Source of the DNA: Austropuccinia psidii
Lineage: Eukaryota; Basidiomycota; Pucciniomycetes; Pucciniales; Sphaerophragmiaceae
Length of the DNA: 64,000 nucleotides
Direction: 5' to 3'
Assembly (NCBI GenBank): GCA_023105745.1
Contig: JALGQZ010000003.1
Coordinates: forward strand, 46,408,196-46,472,195
Shown here: one piece after another, positions 44,961-57,575 of the stretch
How the letters are laid out: every line of letters starts with the position of its first letter
Numbering within the stretch: position 1 is the first letter of the stretch
Made by a program: the position numbers and the translations under genes
Notes under the pieces: generated by a model
Databases searched by the model: none
The model's input: only the letters and a program-made list of their open reading frames with translations
What the model was told of the DNA's origin: nothing

Positions 44961-46755
44961 TGAGCCTTTTAGATATCACCAAATATCCAAAAATATTACA
45001 AAAAACTTCACAAAATTATTTTAATAACAATAATTGAGCTTATAATACTAGACTAAGTAACAATGCCATGAAAAAGAATAAATTCTTGATTATCTCAGAG
45101 TCCAATTTATAAACATGTTGAATAAGCTAATTCATTGGATTACCAGTCAAAAACGACATATATGACTCTGTTATTTGATACCTGTAAACACAATACTTAC
45201 TGAGATCACCTGGACATATGCACTTTTATGATCACTGCATATATTATTGGTTTTTAGCTCATATCATTTCAATTATACATGATAAAGAGTTTATGAAAAA
45301 ATGAAGTTACCACAAAATAGCTGTCAGAATACATATATAAGATTTATCTTGAAATTTAAAAGCAAGGTTAGAGGTTATGATGGGATATTGGGTTAAATAG
45401 CAATAGTTGTTGACCACTTAAAACCAGAAGTGGTCTTAACTTAAAGAAAGTAGATATTCATATTTTGAGAGCTCATATGTGAATAATTCCCCAATTCTCA
45501 TCATTATATTCAAGGTATAAGCCCATAAAATCATGGTTTAAACTATAAAAAAGTAAATTCCAACAAAAAGGATTAGCTACAAGACAAATAATTAAAAATA
45601 GAGTTTGTATCATGTAATGAAATACTCTTGTAAGATTAGTAAATACATGCAAAGATATTAGAATTAACTCTCTGAATTTCCTAGGGTTGATAACTTAAAT
45701 GTTATCAAGGATTGAATTTCAGGCTTAAGAATAATCATTTCTGATCAATAAATCTGATCTTATTTGGAGTTTAACAGTTAAATAAGATATGAAACCAGTG
45801 TATATCAGTGTTTATAATTCAAAATACTACAATCAATGAAAATAAATAATTTGCCAACCTTGTTATGCAATTAATTTAGAGTTAGAGTGATAGCGTCAAA
45901 AAATGGCTTAATAATGAGATGAAAAGGTCTAATAATAATTTAACAATCACCAAACCTTGATATAACGATTAATTCCAGTGTATAAAATCAGTAAGCGTCT
46001 ACCAGAAGGAAGGATCTTTACCATAAAAGGAGCTCTTCTTTCTCTGTTTCCCCCTCAGATGAAACAAATACCATAAAAAAATTGGATTAAACAATAAATT
46101 CCTTTATTCTTTAACATAAATCTCTTATATTTTTAAAGACCAGAGCTGCCACTTTTAGTAATCATTATTTATTATGTGGTTACACCAATATTTCATTTTC
46201 TTTTGATTATTTCTCTTAAAAATTTATAAAGTCACACAAATAGTAAAATTTGTAATTCTCTCTATTTTTTATCATGAATAAAATTTGAATAAGCTGTATT
46301 TATATTATTAGGTGTAAATGTATTCAAAATTGTTATATTAAGGTCTGAAAGTAAGTTATTTTATCTCATTATCATATCTTCTCTATTTTTATTCTTAATA
46401 GCTCTATTATTAATATAAATAGTATTTATATTAATAAATGTCTTTAATATTGATAATATTATTGTTAAAAATGGTTTTTGATCACTAAATAGAAGTTTTT
46501 ATGCATTTATCAACTGTTGGTAACATTAACAAATTGCCATAAATATATTAATTTCTTTATTTCATTATTTTTTAATATAAATATTTTTATTCCATAATTG
46601 TAGCACTTCTTTATTATTATAGTTATTCTTAATCTTATCATTCATTAAAATTAGGAAATTCAGTGTACAATAAGTAAAATATTAGTAATTTTCACTTATT
46701 CATTCATAGTCAAACCTTAGATTTCTTCCAGACATATTTATTAACGAATAAAAAT
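44961..46755 (+). repeat. Solo-like family A LTR inserted in the relic's integrase
   Basis: The relic's HECHD region (to 44,960) resumes at about 46,760 (ATGGCCATC near 46,781). The insert begins TGAGCC and its first 100 bp resemble the family A LTR start; an internal CATAAAAGGAGC plus CT-rich run near 46,022 matches 7129-7160. Its length of about 1.8 kb suits a family A LTR. Target duplication not clear. Confidence 0.55.
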
Positions 46756-46759
46756 GGAA

Positions 46760-47290
46760 ATCATTGAAATGTGTTCTTCATGGCCATCTTAAAGTAAAGA
46801 TTGCAAAATTACTGATAAATCTGTGGAAGATGCCAAAAGCTTTATAAAGCTACTTGTGAAGGATTTGAGTTAGCAATCCATATCCTATGACGAAGAACCA
46901 AGTGGAAAGTTATACACATGTATTAGGTACCTTCCTTCCCACCTGGTTATGAGAAGAGATAAAATTGATGTTTTTCAATATCTAAATATTATACTAAAGA
47001 ACTAATCTTTTAATCAGATCCAACAGATGACACAGATTATATCATTTGGAAAAGGTGCATATACCATGCTGGTATCTTCAATGATATCATGAGTGATATA
47101 GAACCAAGCTTTATCTTAGCCTTATGTACAAATTTAAATAAGTTTCTTGATAAAAAATTATCCTTCTAATAAGCTTAAAATCCAAACAAAGATGGGTTAG
47201 CAGAGTTAATTATTCACAAAATTGAAGAAATTATCAATGGAATTTGTGCTTATGAACTTGAACTTAACAATTCAAAGGGCCTTAAACATG
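46760..47290 (+). pseudogene. Integrase remnant of the family A relic
   Basis: ATGGCCATC, then CGRCQKL-like cysteines near 46,830, an IMSDIEPSF second-Asp block near 47,088, QTKMG/LAELIIH for [11 protein letters not shown] near 47,190, and NGICAYELELNNS near 47,240 for RFCAYGLEFKDS. Then the sequence jumps to the LTR. Confidence 0.7.
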
Positions 47291-47291
47291 G

Positions 47292-49345
47292 TAATTTTGA
47301 GTCTTGAGATATGCTTTACATACCTCAATAGTCCACAAATAGCTCTAAAACAATTTTAGTGATATGAAAAACCCATAACGCATTTGAAAGTCCAAAATGA
47401 ATTTTTTCTTAAAATGAGAAACATCAATAACCTTTTTTTGAGGAAATAAATAAATGGATGTAAGGCAGGATTCGAATTATACACAAAGGTTTACCCGGAA
47501 TAGCTCCATAGATTGAATAATATTAAATTAACTCTATGAGTTGGTAATTTGAGAAAAACTACAACACCTCATTAACAATACCACATAAAGGAAGTGTAAT
47601 GTTTTTCTTCAATTTTGAAACCAAAATAATGGGATTCTGACAAATTCCATATTAAATATACACTAAATTGAGTTTTATGCCTTCTTCCAGTACTTAAAAA
47701 TACTGTATCATTTCACCCATATTGGATATTAGTCTTTAAAGCTTAATTAATATTTTGATGGGAAAAATAGTCTTGGTGACAAAATACATCAAAGAGGGCA
47801 AGGGTTCCCAGCTTCTGGGGTCTCTGAGGTTTAGTCCGTTCCAAAGAATGGATAAATGATTTATGTTGTCCCAATTAGTCTATCTGAACTTTTTGAGAAC
47901 TATTTTCATTCAGCATAAAATCCATTAATCATGAAAAAAAAGGATATAAGCTTCTATTTTGATGTTCCAGAAAGGTAATGAGCACCTTTGACTTGTGTAG
48001 CTAAGTCAATTATTTACAATTTACTACTAATAAGCCAAAATTTTCTTATAAAAGAACTTTTTTACTAGTATTTATAAAATTACTTCATAGTAAACAGTTA
48101 TTAGTATATTATTTTGATTGTACCATGTGAAAATAAAGTAAAACATCAAAAATTCATGAAAATATAACTGTTAATAGATTAATCTAAACCCTTCTGTACT
48201 AAGAGAGAAATTCAAAGTATATACTCAAGCCAAAAAAATGGTAGCTTGATAATTTCAATCAAACATCTTACTTACAATCAAATCTTGATGATTCTACAAG
48301 AAACACTAAATCATCAAAATTTCACAGAAACTACATTATGTAGTGGAATTTCCAATGGAATTGATCAATTTCAAAAAGAAATGGTTAGCTTATAATAAAG
48401 AAGAATTTCTGTTTTAATTTCATAAATTATTAACTGTAATCAGGTTGGTATCCACATAAAATCACTTAAAAAGTAATTATGATAATTTTACATCACAGCA
48501 GGTGATGTAGCTATAAACTCAAATAAGGTGAATGGTTTCTCAGTTGAGTAATTTCCAAGCCTCTGTGAGATTATTCAGACTTAAAAGAAGCCTACTATTT
48601 CTGTTTTTTCAAATAGTCATCCTATCATCACTTCAATCTTTGAATTTCATACAAGTATATTACTTCAAGATATTATGAAAGTATTATGATATATTTTGAA
48701 TCTCATTTAATAATTCAAAGAAATTAAATAAATAAAGTTACTTTTAGATATAAGATTTAAATAATACTTGGAGCTCACATTACTTAATTTTTGATTAATT
48801 GTTCTATATTCAGGATTATTCTTTTTCAGCTTACTCAAAAAACTCCAGTTCCTTCATATTATGTAACTTGACGGTTTTTAACTCTTTATTTGTGTGTTAA
48901 TTTCTCTTTACAATTTTTATTATTATTTGGACTTATAAATAATGGTTTTAATCAATCTTGTAAGTAGTGAATTTATAAACTCTTCCATAGCTAATTCTTT
49001 TGCAAATTTCTCCGAAAAATAACTATCTTTCATAAAATCTTTCTTCTAGAATAAGATTTTCTGATATAGTTTACTACATAAAACTTCATTTTGAGCTGAA
49101 AAATCTGTTTTCAGTATACTTGAATCTGCTAGATAAACAATACTTTTATAATAACTTTTTTTGGTAATAGAATAATTGCCTTAATACAATTATTATATCA
49201 GTTACTTGATAATTAGGTAATTTTTCAAGTAATTAGAAATTCAAAAACATGTGATAATATAAGATACTCTTTCTTCTATTTAATTTAAAATAAATTAATA
49301 CTACATTAGTATTATTTTATTAATTATCTCATATAAAAATGCTAC
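47292..49345 (+). repeat. Degenerate family A LTR
   Basis: Aligns with 5807-7690 along its length, for example CATCAAAGAGGGCAAGGGTT for CATCAAAGAGAGCCAGGGTA and GCAGGTGATGTAG for ACAGATGATGTAA. Nearly all ACGTG motifs of the A1 LTR are changed here. Confidence 0.75.
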
Positions 49346-50100
49346 AGTACCCCTATACCAGTATTAGAGCTAGCCCTCAAGACCTCAATCTATCCCTCCT
49401 TTGAAAAACTCGCGCATTGTTGAAAAATGAATTGAACCCCTAATTCCAGCTAATAATTATAGAAAGAGTTAAAGTTAATTCACCTAGCTTATTCAGCTTC
49501 CAGCTATTTCTTTAAGAAATAAACCATGATAAAAAACAAAGAATTCCCACTTCCTTTGAATTTTTCAAGAAAAATGGGAGAAATTGATAATACATCACAG
49601 TTCAAGTTAGAAGAATTGATAGAACCGACTAACTTTAAGGAAAGTAATACTAAACATCAAAATAAACTAAAAATTACCTTTTCAAGACTACTAAATATCA
49701 TAGCCCTTCATGGAGAAAAGTCATTAAAAGTAGATCTGACATGAAATTTGGTAAAAAACATCCAAAATTACTTATTAGTTTAGTGAGTGAGTAGAACTGA
49801 AGTGACTGGGAAATATTTCCTTCAAGAAATTGAACACCCTTAGAAGTAAAAAAATAACAAAGAAAAGAAAAAGGTCAGTAAAAGTCTTGAAAGAAGGAAT
49901 AATTCATACAGAAAATAATAGAGAAGACTCAGTAAGGTATATAGAACCTCAAAATAAAGAGTAAGGGCTCTCAGAAAGACCATAGAATCTCTCCAGAAGC
50001 TTCTGGAAGAATTCATAAATAAGAAGAGACAAATATTTCAAAGGTTTCTCAAGTTACTTATTTACATACTTGATAAAAATTACTAGGGAGATTGAAAATT
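49346..50100 (+). pseudogene. 5' internal remnant behind the degenerate LTR
   Basis: Directly after the LTR, ACCAGTATTAGAGCTAG resembles a primer binding site of the TGGTATCAGAGC type (decayed). A 72-codon frame (49,526-49,744) is unidentified. Around 49,960-50,045 a frame reads KTIESLQKLLEEFINKKRQ, placed and shaped like the ORF1 C-terminal helix of A1. Tentative. Confidence 0.4.
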
Positions 50101-52915
50101 GTATTATTGTTCAATTCAAGTTGTAGTACAAGCCCTATGGTGGTAGAGAATGTAATCATATGAATTATAGAAAGAATACCCATAATTCAGAAAATTATTT
50201 TTCCTGAATTCAACTTGGTCATTAGCTGAGTTATTAATTTAATTTGAAGATACACTTAATGCTTTTCTATCATAGCTTTATATTTGTAAGAAATATTATA
50301 ATGATTATGTCATATGAGAATTCTAGACAAAAAGATCCTAGGATGGCCATATGAGAAGTTATTTCCTCTGGATATTATTTTTATGATGAAGAGAATCAAT
50401 AGTTCCTTATAAAAATTCAAAAAGTCTATTAAATTCTCAAAACTGTTAGTTTTAACATCAGGTTGGCGCTACACTATTTATTTGCTGACCTACAGAAATT
50501 CTGTTAAGATTAATTTTTCGTGTTGATCTACTAAAATATATAATTATTTTACATAAAGGTGGTTAATAACTAATGGAATCAGTTACAAGCTGTTTAATTC
50601 CAAGGTATTCCTTCAAATTCTGAAATCGGCAAGATACACACAAAAGGGGTGGATAAGGGAAATAGAAAAAGGTTTCAGAATATCCTACATTTAGTATCTG
50701 AAATAAATCCAATAGGAAATTCCTCCTATATTGAAGGAATTTCAACCTTAATTTAGCCTTAAGATAGAAGTCAATTGAATATTGCAGTTTGAAAAAGCAT
50801 ATATCCTGTTTGATAAGGACTTGCAACCTAGAAAAGGGTAAATCCCAGCTTCAAGACTTGTACTGAAGGATAAGGGAGATCAAAACGCTTAAAAAAGCTT
50901 AAACTTGAATCCAAATTTAGCAGATCCCTATCAAAATTTGAGGCTTGTAGTATATTGCATCTATACATGGAGAAAAGAAAAATTCCAGGAATTCATAGAA
51001 AATTAATTTCCCAATGTATTCACTTAAAGCGTTTACAAAACTAGAAGATTAACATTATCTGCATATAAACTATTAATAAAAATTATTCTATAGGTGATAT
51101 TATTTGGAATTTAGCTATTAAAATACCTAATTCGTTTATTTTTAAGGAAAATCAAGTATAGCTTAAATATTGATTGAAAATATAAATAAAGAGGTTTTAG
51201 GTTGGAATTTTATTTTTGGCTTACTACTTGAACTTAATTTAAAAAATACGTATTATTTACAACAGTAAACATAGAGTTAATATACACGATTGGAGCCTCA
51301 AGTCTCTTTTTTCTGATAATAACACTTTTGACCTGAATTATAATTGAATTATGAGACATTTTGAGTGAAATTTAATTTAAAGGCCTATATTCATGTTTTA
51401 TTCCTTATTAAAGAATTTTCAATAGTGGAGGAGGTATATTGAGGAATGAAAAGAGTCATTTAATGACTGTTTCAACCCATAAATCGGCTCGATAAGTATT
51501 TTCATCAAATGAATATTTGTGAATTATATACTATATCATTATACTAAATTATTTGGTTCTTTATTCTGTGTTATTTTTCCTGGATCCAGAGTTGAAATAT
51601 TGGAATTTGATTATATCTGTAATATTATTGATAATCTGTTTCAAATTAAGAGATCATATTTAAAGAAATGTGGAAAATACACAGATACCCCTTGAAGTTC
51701 CATTGTTCATTATATTGTAACCTCTTTACCTATATATATTTGATAATTAATTTAGGCATGTTTTTTTGTGTTCTATCAATTAATACTATTCAAGAATTTT
51801 TTTCAACAAATTCTCTTTTTTATAAAATTAATATTTTTAATAATCATTGCACATCTTTATGAAATATTTCTATTTATGAATCGTTTTTATGATGTTGAGA
51901 CCAAATATAATAGCTCCTAAAAGAACTTTCATATTCTTATTATCACAGTTTGTGGTGGTTTATAACGAGAATAAAATGATTTCTCTTTTTATTATATAAA
52001 ACTATCATCATGATAATAATTTCTATATATAGATATTTTTTTGAGAGTAAAGCTGTAAGTATTAATAAATATAAGAATATTTTCTATTTGTGAAGATAAT
52101 ATTTGATTTCATTTTATTTTTCATTTGAGGAAAATTATATTAACTTTATATAATAAGAGTATTATTAATAGTTTCATGAATGAACCTTATGATATCTTTA
52201 CATGAAAAAATCTTATTCAATAATAAATCCAGATGCGTCGAATACTCCATCATAACTTTGTTTCTGTTTTGAGCTTTTTAAATTCTTTGTGAGCTGTTTG
52301 GAAGGCTTTAAATGCTTTTTGTAGCTGATTTTCAAAGCTCTTACACCCTTAAAATAAGCTTCATTAATTTCTCACTAATATGATCAATTATATTAGCTGT
52401 AGAAGGAATCTCAATAATTTCAAATTGATAAAAAAATAAAATCCTCAAAAGAAAGAAAAATTACTATATCCATTGTATTGTAAATTCATGTGATTTAATA
52501 TTAATATTTCTATCAACATTTCCCTCTTGATTGAGGAATATATTGATAAAATAATATTCCAAAATGTCTCATTATTTTTTCTTGAATATGAAAGTACTCT
52601 ATGAGAGCTTATTTTCGGCTTCTTATGGTGCAGAATATCTAATTGGACTTATTTCAGATGTAATATCTCATTTTTCTCATGGAATGTTCAGGTTTCTTTA
52701 GTTTTGTGTACTGCCTTCAAAATGTCTCAATATTTTTATCCTTGGAAGAATAATTATATGTGAGAATAACTTCAATCATTTTGATAATAACCTATATCCA
52801 TTGATACTCAATTTTAAGTCACACTAAAACTACCACATACTGTTAAGTAACTGGTAGTGCATGACTAGTAGGACCATAGCCAAATTAATAAGCTTTTTAA
52901 ATTTTTTGCTATAAT
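50101..52915. other. AT-rich stretch, nothing identified
   Basis: No open frame above 90 codons, no domain motif, no clear LTR boundary. Probably strongly decayed transposon sequence. Confidence 0.5.
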
Positions 52916-52923
52916 AATTTTTA

Positions 52924-53762
52924 GGGTGTTGGTAAACCCATGTAAGAAAATTGGTAAATACATGTAAGGGGTGGTTTTTAAATGAAATATGGCTATTGAT
53001 GGAACTATCAATGCAATAAAGGGCCTTCATAATTTCATAAATGGCAGTTTTAATTCCACAAATGGAATTGTTAATGCCACAAATGGCATTGTTAACTCCA
53101 TAAATGGAATGGGTAATTCCATAAATAGAATTTTTAATTCCATCAATTGAATTTTTAATTCCATTTATGGTATTGGTAAGGCCATTCGTGCCATTGTTGA
53201 GGGGACTTATAGCATTGTTAAATGAATAAATGGCATTTTTAAGGCCAACAAAATCCCATTTATGGCATCTGTATGTCATTCTTGATGCAATTTATGGCAT
53301 TATTATGTCATTTTTGAGGCCATAAATGGAATTTTAACTTCCACTCAGCATAGATTGCATTTTGAATTCCATTGATTTCATAAATGGCATTTACAATTCA
53401 ATTACAAACATGAACAAAAAATGTAAAAAAGGGACTTTTTGGGCCTACAATTTTCCTGAAAAAAAAACCAAAATTTTGGGCTTCTGGTTTTTTATTCTAA
53501 ATATTTTTTCCTTTATTTTTAAAAAAAAATGGAAATTCATAAGTGGGAACATATTCAATTCATTTTTTTAAAAAAATTGGCCAAAATGGAGAAATTGGGC
53601 AAAAAAAAATGAAAAAATTTGCGGACATTCACATCCCATGTTGGAAAAATATGGCAAACAAAAATTTATAAAAATTCTCAAAACTGAGCCTGAAGAATGT
53701 TTTTAAAAAAATAAGTCACTTACATGTTTTTACTAAACACTTACCTGTGTTTACCAACACCC
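52924..53762. mobile_element. Non-autonomous TIR element, 839 bp, 8-bp target duplication
   Basis: Terminal inverted repeats: GGGTGTTGGTAAACCCATG at the left and, reverse-complemented, GGGTGTTGGTAAACACAGG at the right (21 of the first 23 positions match; weaker match continues to about 50 bp). Flanked by perfect direct repeats AATTTTTA at 52,916-52,923 and 53,763-53,770. Each end has two GGTAAANNCATGTAAG-like subrepeats. An 8-bp duplication is known for hAT, P and Merlin elements; the GGG start does not fit the usual hAT CA start, so the superfamily is open. No transposase inside. Confidence 0.8.
52985..53400. repeat. 21-bp minisatellite inside the TIR element
   Basis: About twenty diverged units around AATTCCATAAATGGAATT, each with its own small inverted repeat. 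On the minus strand part of it (53,279-52,830) is open and encodes heptads of the form G-I-K/N-N-S-I-Y/C. Probably a repeat effect, not a selected gene. Confidence 0.75.
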
Positions 53763-53770
53763 AATTTTTA

Positions 53771-56700
53771 TTATATGCTCATAAAATCATTAATAGCTAT
53801 CTTAATAAATATCAATATTAAAAATAGCTAAAAAATAAAAGTACATATATAATTAGTACTAATAGTTACTGAGAAGCCTAAGCATATGTACCTTTTTATA
53901 TTTCCTTGTAAAAATGGCTTTTACTAAATAAAATTCTACATTTTAAGAGAGGGCCTTTATCTTTTGGAATTGTAGAATTATGCGTATATTCAATAAAGAT
54001 ATTAGATTAAGCTCACAAATCATTGTTCCAGTCACTGATAGTTTCTCCCTTACCTTTTTGAAACACTGTGATTACCAAGGCTTGGGTTGACCATTTTATT
54101 TTCAAAAATGTCAAAAAATTTAAATGCAATACAAAATGGAACTTTAATATCAATAATCTCAGTAATATTCACAGCTTGAGAATAAATATTTATTAAAACT
54201 CTTTTTAATAATCTGTTGAAATTAGAGATAGTAAATGCCAAAGAAAGGTTCTTTCAGAAGAAAAATAATTAAAAATTGATATAAAACGATTTGATAAAAT
54301 TAATTGAACATTTCATTAAGAAATATTTAGTACTCATAAACCACTTCCACAATAAATTCAGCTCAGAAATTGCAATAGCTATATTGGCTTCAAGATAATC
54401 GTACAAACACCTAACTCACTTCCTATTTATGATTAGAATGATTTAACTACATAGATATAATATTATTGAATAGCTTGATGAGAACTTTAGGGTTTCAGTA
54501 TTGAATTAAAAAAATGAGACCTTTTTCAAGAATATGAAATCATCACTCCTGAGTTACAATCATAACCATGAATAAGAGATGCAATAATTAGAAAAAATGA
54601 CGCAATTATGATATAATTATACCTAAATATCAAAAGACCATTACTACTGGCTTGATAAACTGTTCCTTCTCTATGAACATAAGAAGGGTGATAATATAAA
54701 GGACTTTTTGTATATGAATACCTGCTTGGTCTTCACAGATACCTTTGACTCAACATAATATCAGATTAAATCTATAAGCTCTTCATTAAAAGTATTATTC
54801 CTAGTAAATGTAAGTAATTATCTTTGAAAATTGCCTTTGATATGATGATCCTTATAATTTATCTTGGAAATTTGTTATGAATTCATGAACAGTGAAACCT
54901 TTTTCTCAAGTCATTTCCATGTTTAATCCTTTAAATCTGTGTCATAAAATACTTATTTTTTGTAATATTGTCATTAATTTTAATCAAACTCATAAAAAGG
55001 ATCAAGGTATAAAATATTGTTATTCTGGGCTTGAAGTTAATTTCATTTCCTTCTTTTGATAATCTGAATGACATTGTGAGAACTGATTAATCAATCAAAT
55101 TCCCAAAAAACTAACAAATATTCATCACCAGGGTTATTTTCTCATAAAATGAGGTATAAGTAAGTTTTTTGTGGCCTATATAAATCATTTATGAGTTTTT
55201 GGATATCATAATGAAGCTAAAATTGAAGTTAAAATAATTTTACTTAACCTTCTTCCAAGGCTCAAGCTCAAATAAGCGCCCAATAGCACCATTTTTCTAG
55301 AAAGTTAAGGTTTTCTGATATCTGAAAATCTTCTTTTATTTATGGAGTTAAATGAATAATTTCAGATATTGAGTTTCAATTTTAAGTCATGGTATCCCTA
55401 CGTATTTATCTCATCCAGTAAAATTACAAAGCCCTTACTTGTCCTGCGGTTCTCTACTTTTCACAATAGCTTAATTTAACATTACTAATTACCCCATATG
55501 TAGCTTTTTTAATTTATTTACGAGAAGTTGTTGAAATTTATTTAGAATTATTAAATGTGATAAATATATTTCAAAACCTTTCAAGTTAATTTGAATGAAA
55601 ATCAAAAAACTTCTCATCGAGAAACCTAAGTCATTATTTTTAAATTTTGATAATATCAAGAGAAATAATTTTAAAAAGAATTTGTACGCTCGAAATAAAA
55701 GTAATTATTGGTAGACAAAACTATTTTTTCTTAGGCTCAATAAATACAGAACTAAAATCAGATATATGAAAAGAATTAACTTTGTCTTGGTCCCATAATT
55801 CTTAATAATGGTAATTTTAGAATGACTATTGTATCAAAAGTAGTCTCATTAAGGATTCAAGCTTTATCTTCTGAGCTATCGAGATTACTATGGGCGCATG
55901 AATCATTTGTGGTACTCTTTTTCAACAAGGAGAATGGTATAAAGATAAAAAGACCCTACAAATTATCCCAATTCCTCATAATACAGTATACATTGATAAA
56001 TAGATATGTAGAATGATAATTGTGATGGATTTTTTTCATTTCAAAAATAAATAATTAATGTCTTTCAACATCTCATACTGATATTATCATGATATTAGGA
56101 GGCTTCAAATATGATAAATCCCACAGCAAATATGTGGGGAATTCAAGGGCTGAAACCCACATTTTTAGGTCAAAAATCTTGCACTTTCTTAGCTTAGTCT
56201 CCCAGGAATTTTGATGTAATTGAAATTAATAGGATTTTGAATTTCAAGCCAAATTAATACTTATTAATTCTTTAAAACTAACCCCTTTAGCTGTAAGCTT
56301 AATTAATTAATTCCCTGGAGCCACTAGGTGTAAAATTTGCATTCATTTTATTTTAATATTTCCTTTTTTGAGTGTTAAGCTGACCTCATTTAAGTTTCAT
56401 ATTCACTCTTACTTAAAATCCCAACCTTATCTCAGAATCAAAAAAGGAAACTTCATTCCAACGAGAAAAATAAGGCTCAAATGTTGCACACCCTTTAGTA
56501 ATTTTAACTAGGCTGGACAGCTTATGTATCATAAATTGGCTGACCCTTAAATAAGACTTTGATGCTTGTTTTGGGAGAATTGGCTCAAAATCTGTTGGAA
56601 GGCTCCCTTCAAGTAAGAATGGATTTAATCTGATGGCTATGGAGGAAAATAAAAAGTACCATCACCAATTGAATCCGAGCTTCACAAGAATTCATGAAAA
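53771..56700. other. AT-rich stretch, nothing identified
   Basis: No open frame above 65 codons and no recognisable transposon motif or LTR end. Confidence 0.5.
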
Positions 56701-57575
56701 ATGGCAGACAAAAATTTCAAAAATCTAACTGGCTCTGGAATTACTACGGAAGATGATAAAAGGGGAATTAATACTATGGAAGACAGTTTAGAGAGTATGT
56801 GTCCATGTGTTTCTAACATTAATTCCCTCTTTAGTAACCAACCCAATTTTACTACACTGGAAAGTTACGATATACAAGAAGTTATGGAATTTGATTCAAA
56901 TGAAGGGGAGGAAGATACAAAAAATTGCGAGGTAAGGAGGCCAGCTTAATCTTTGCATTCTAGGAATGTATGTGCACTGAATATGATACACTTACCATCT
57001 GGATAGATACAGATGGAGATGAGCATAATGCCAATGAAGAAATGGAGATGGATTCTGTAAGTGTATTTAATGTATAAGAATTTCCTGTAATGATCGGAGT
57101 TGGTTTTTTCTTAGGTATGGCCAATCACAAGCAGTTTATATCAAAAGAAAAATTGGGGGTCAAGCTTTAACCTGAATGAAGCAAGTGGGTCAAGGAAGAA
57201 TTATAATTATTTAATTCCACCAAATTAACAGAATATGATGGAAAATTTCTCAAAAGTAAAGTAGTTTCATTGTATATGAGTATTTATTACTTCATTTAAA
57301 CCCAAAGAAAATTAGCTCAGCAGGCCAATGAACAGACACACTTAGACTGGGATGAGCAAAAGTCGGAGGAAGAGAATTTTACCCACCTTATGAAAGGTGG
57401 AAAGGGAAATATTTTAAAGGAAATGGAGATTTATTTTTAGAAAGAAAAATGGCAAAAAGAATTTCAGATACAAAAAGAGAACCAAAATATGTTTTTGAAC
57501 ATTTCAGTATTGAATTTTTCCAAGCTAATTGCAGAGGTGGGAATGATTATAGCTTTAATCTTAATTTCAGAATGA
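56701..57575 (+). pseudogene. Decayed multi-exon gene, unknown function
   Basis: ATG 56,701 opens an acidic 77-codon exon ending GAG at 56,931. Proposed introns: 56,932-56,963 (GTAAGG to TTCTAG, only 32 nt, doubtful), 57,057-57,114 (GTAAGT to TTTCTTAG, 58 nt, strong) and 57,256-57,320 (GTAAAG to GCTCAG, 65 nt). All are phase 0 and the exons stay open between them except for TAA 57,226 (AAT-TAA-CAG, possibly CAA to TAA) and TAG 57,438. Exon content is acidic (IDTDGDEHNANEEMEMDS), then charged and helical (QTHLDWDEQKSEEEN; KEKWQKEFQIQKENQ). Ends at TGA 57,573. No known domain recognised. Could be a host gene relic or a transposon accessory gene. Confidence 0.45.

Larger units (their letters stand above)
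42560..49345 (+). mobile_element. Ancient family A relic with its LTR, interrupted by another LTR
   Basis: Pol remnants 42,560-44,960 and 46,760-47,290, then an LTR to about 49,345. Order and orientation match A1. The integrase part jumps directly from the region after the catalytic Glu into the LTR, a deletion of about 850 bp relative to A1. Confidence 0.75.

Noticed and set aside
52830..53279. 149-codon minus-strand frame with heptad repeats as a real protein
   Set aside because: The heptads follow directly from the 21-bp minisatellite, and the frame runs across the left end of the TIR element into flanking DNA.
53362..53571. 69-codon plus-strand frame at the right of the TIR element
   Set aside because: Low-complexity K/F/N peptide from homopolymer runs; no support.
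56932..57006. Alternative 75-nt first intron for the 56.7 kb gene
   Set aside because: Normal length and good acceptor, but the phase does not fit the acidic second exon and leads to an early stop in exon 3.
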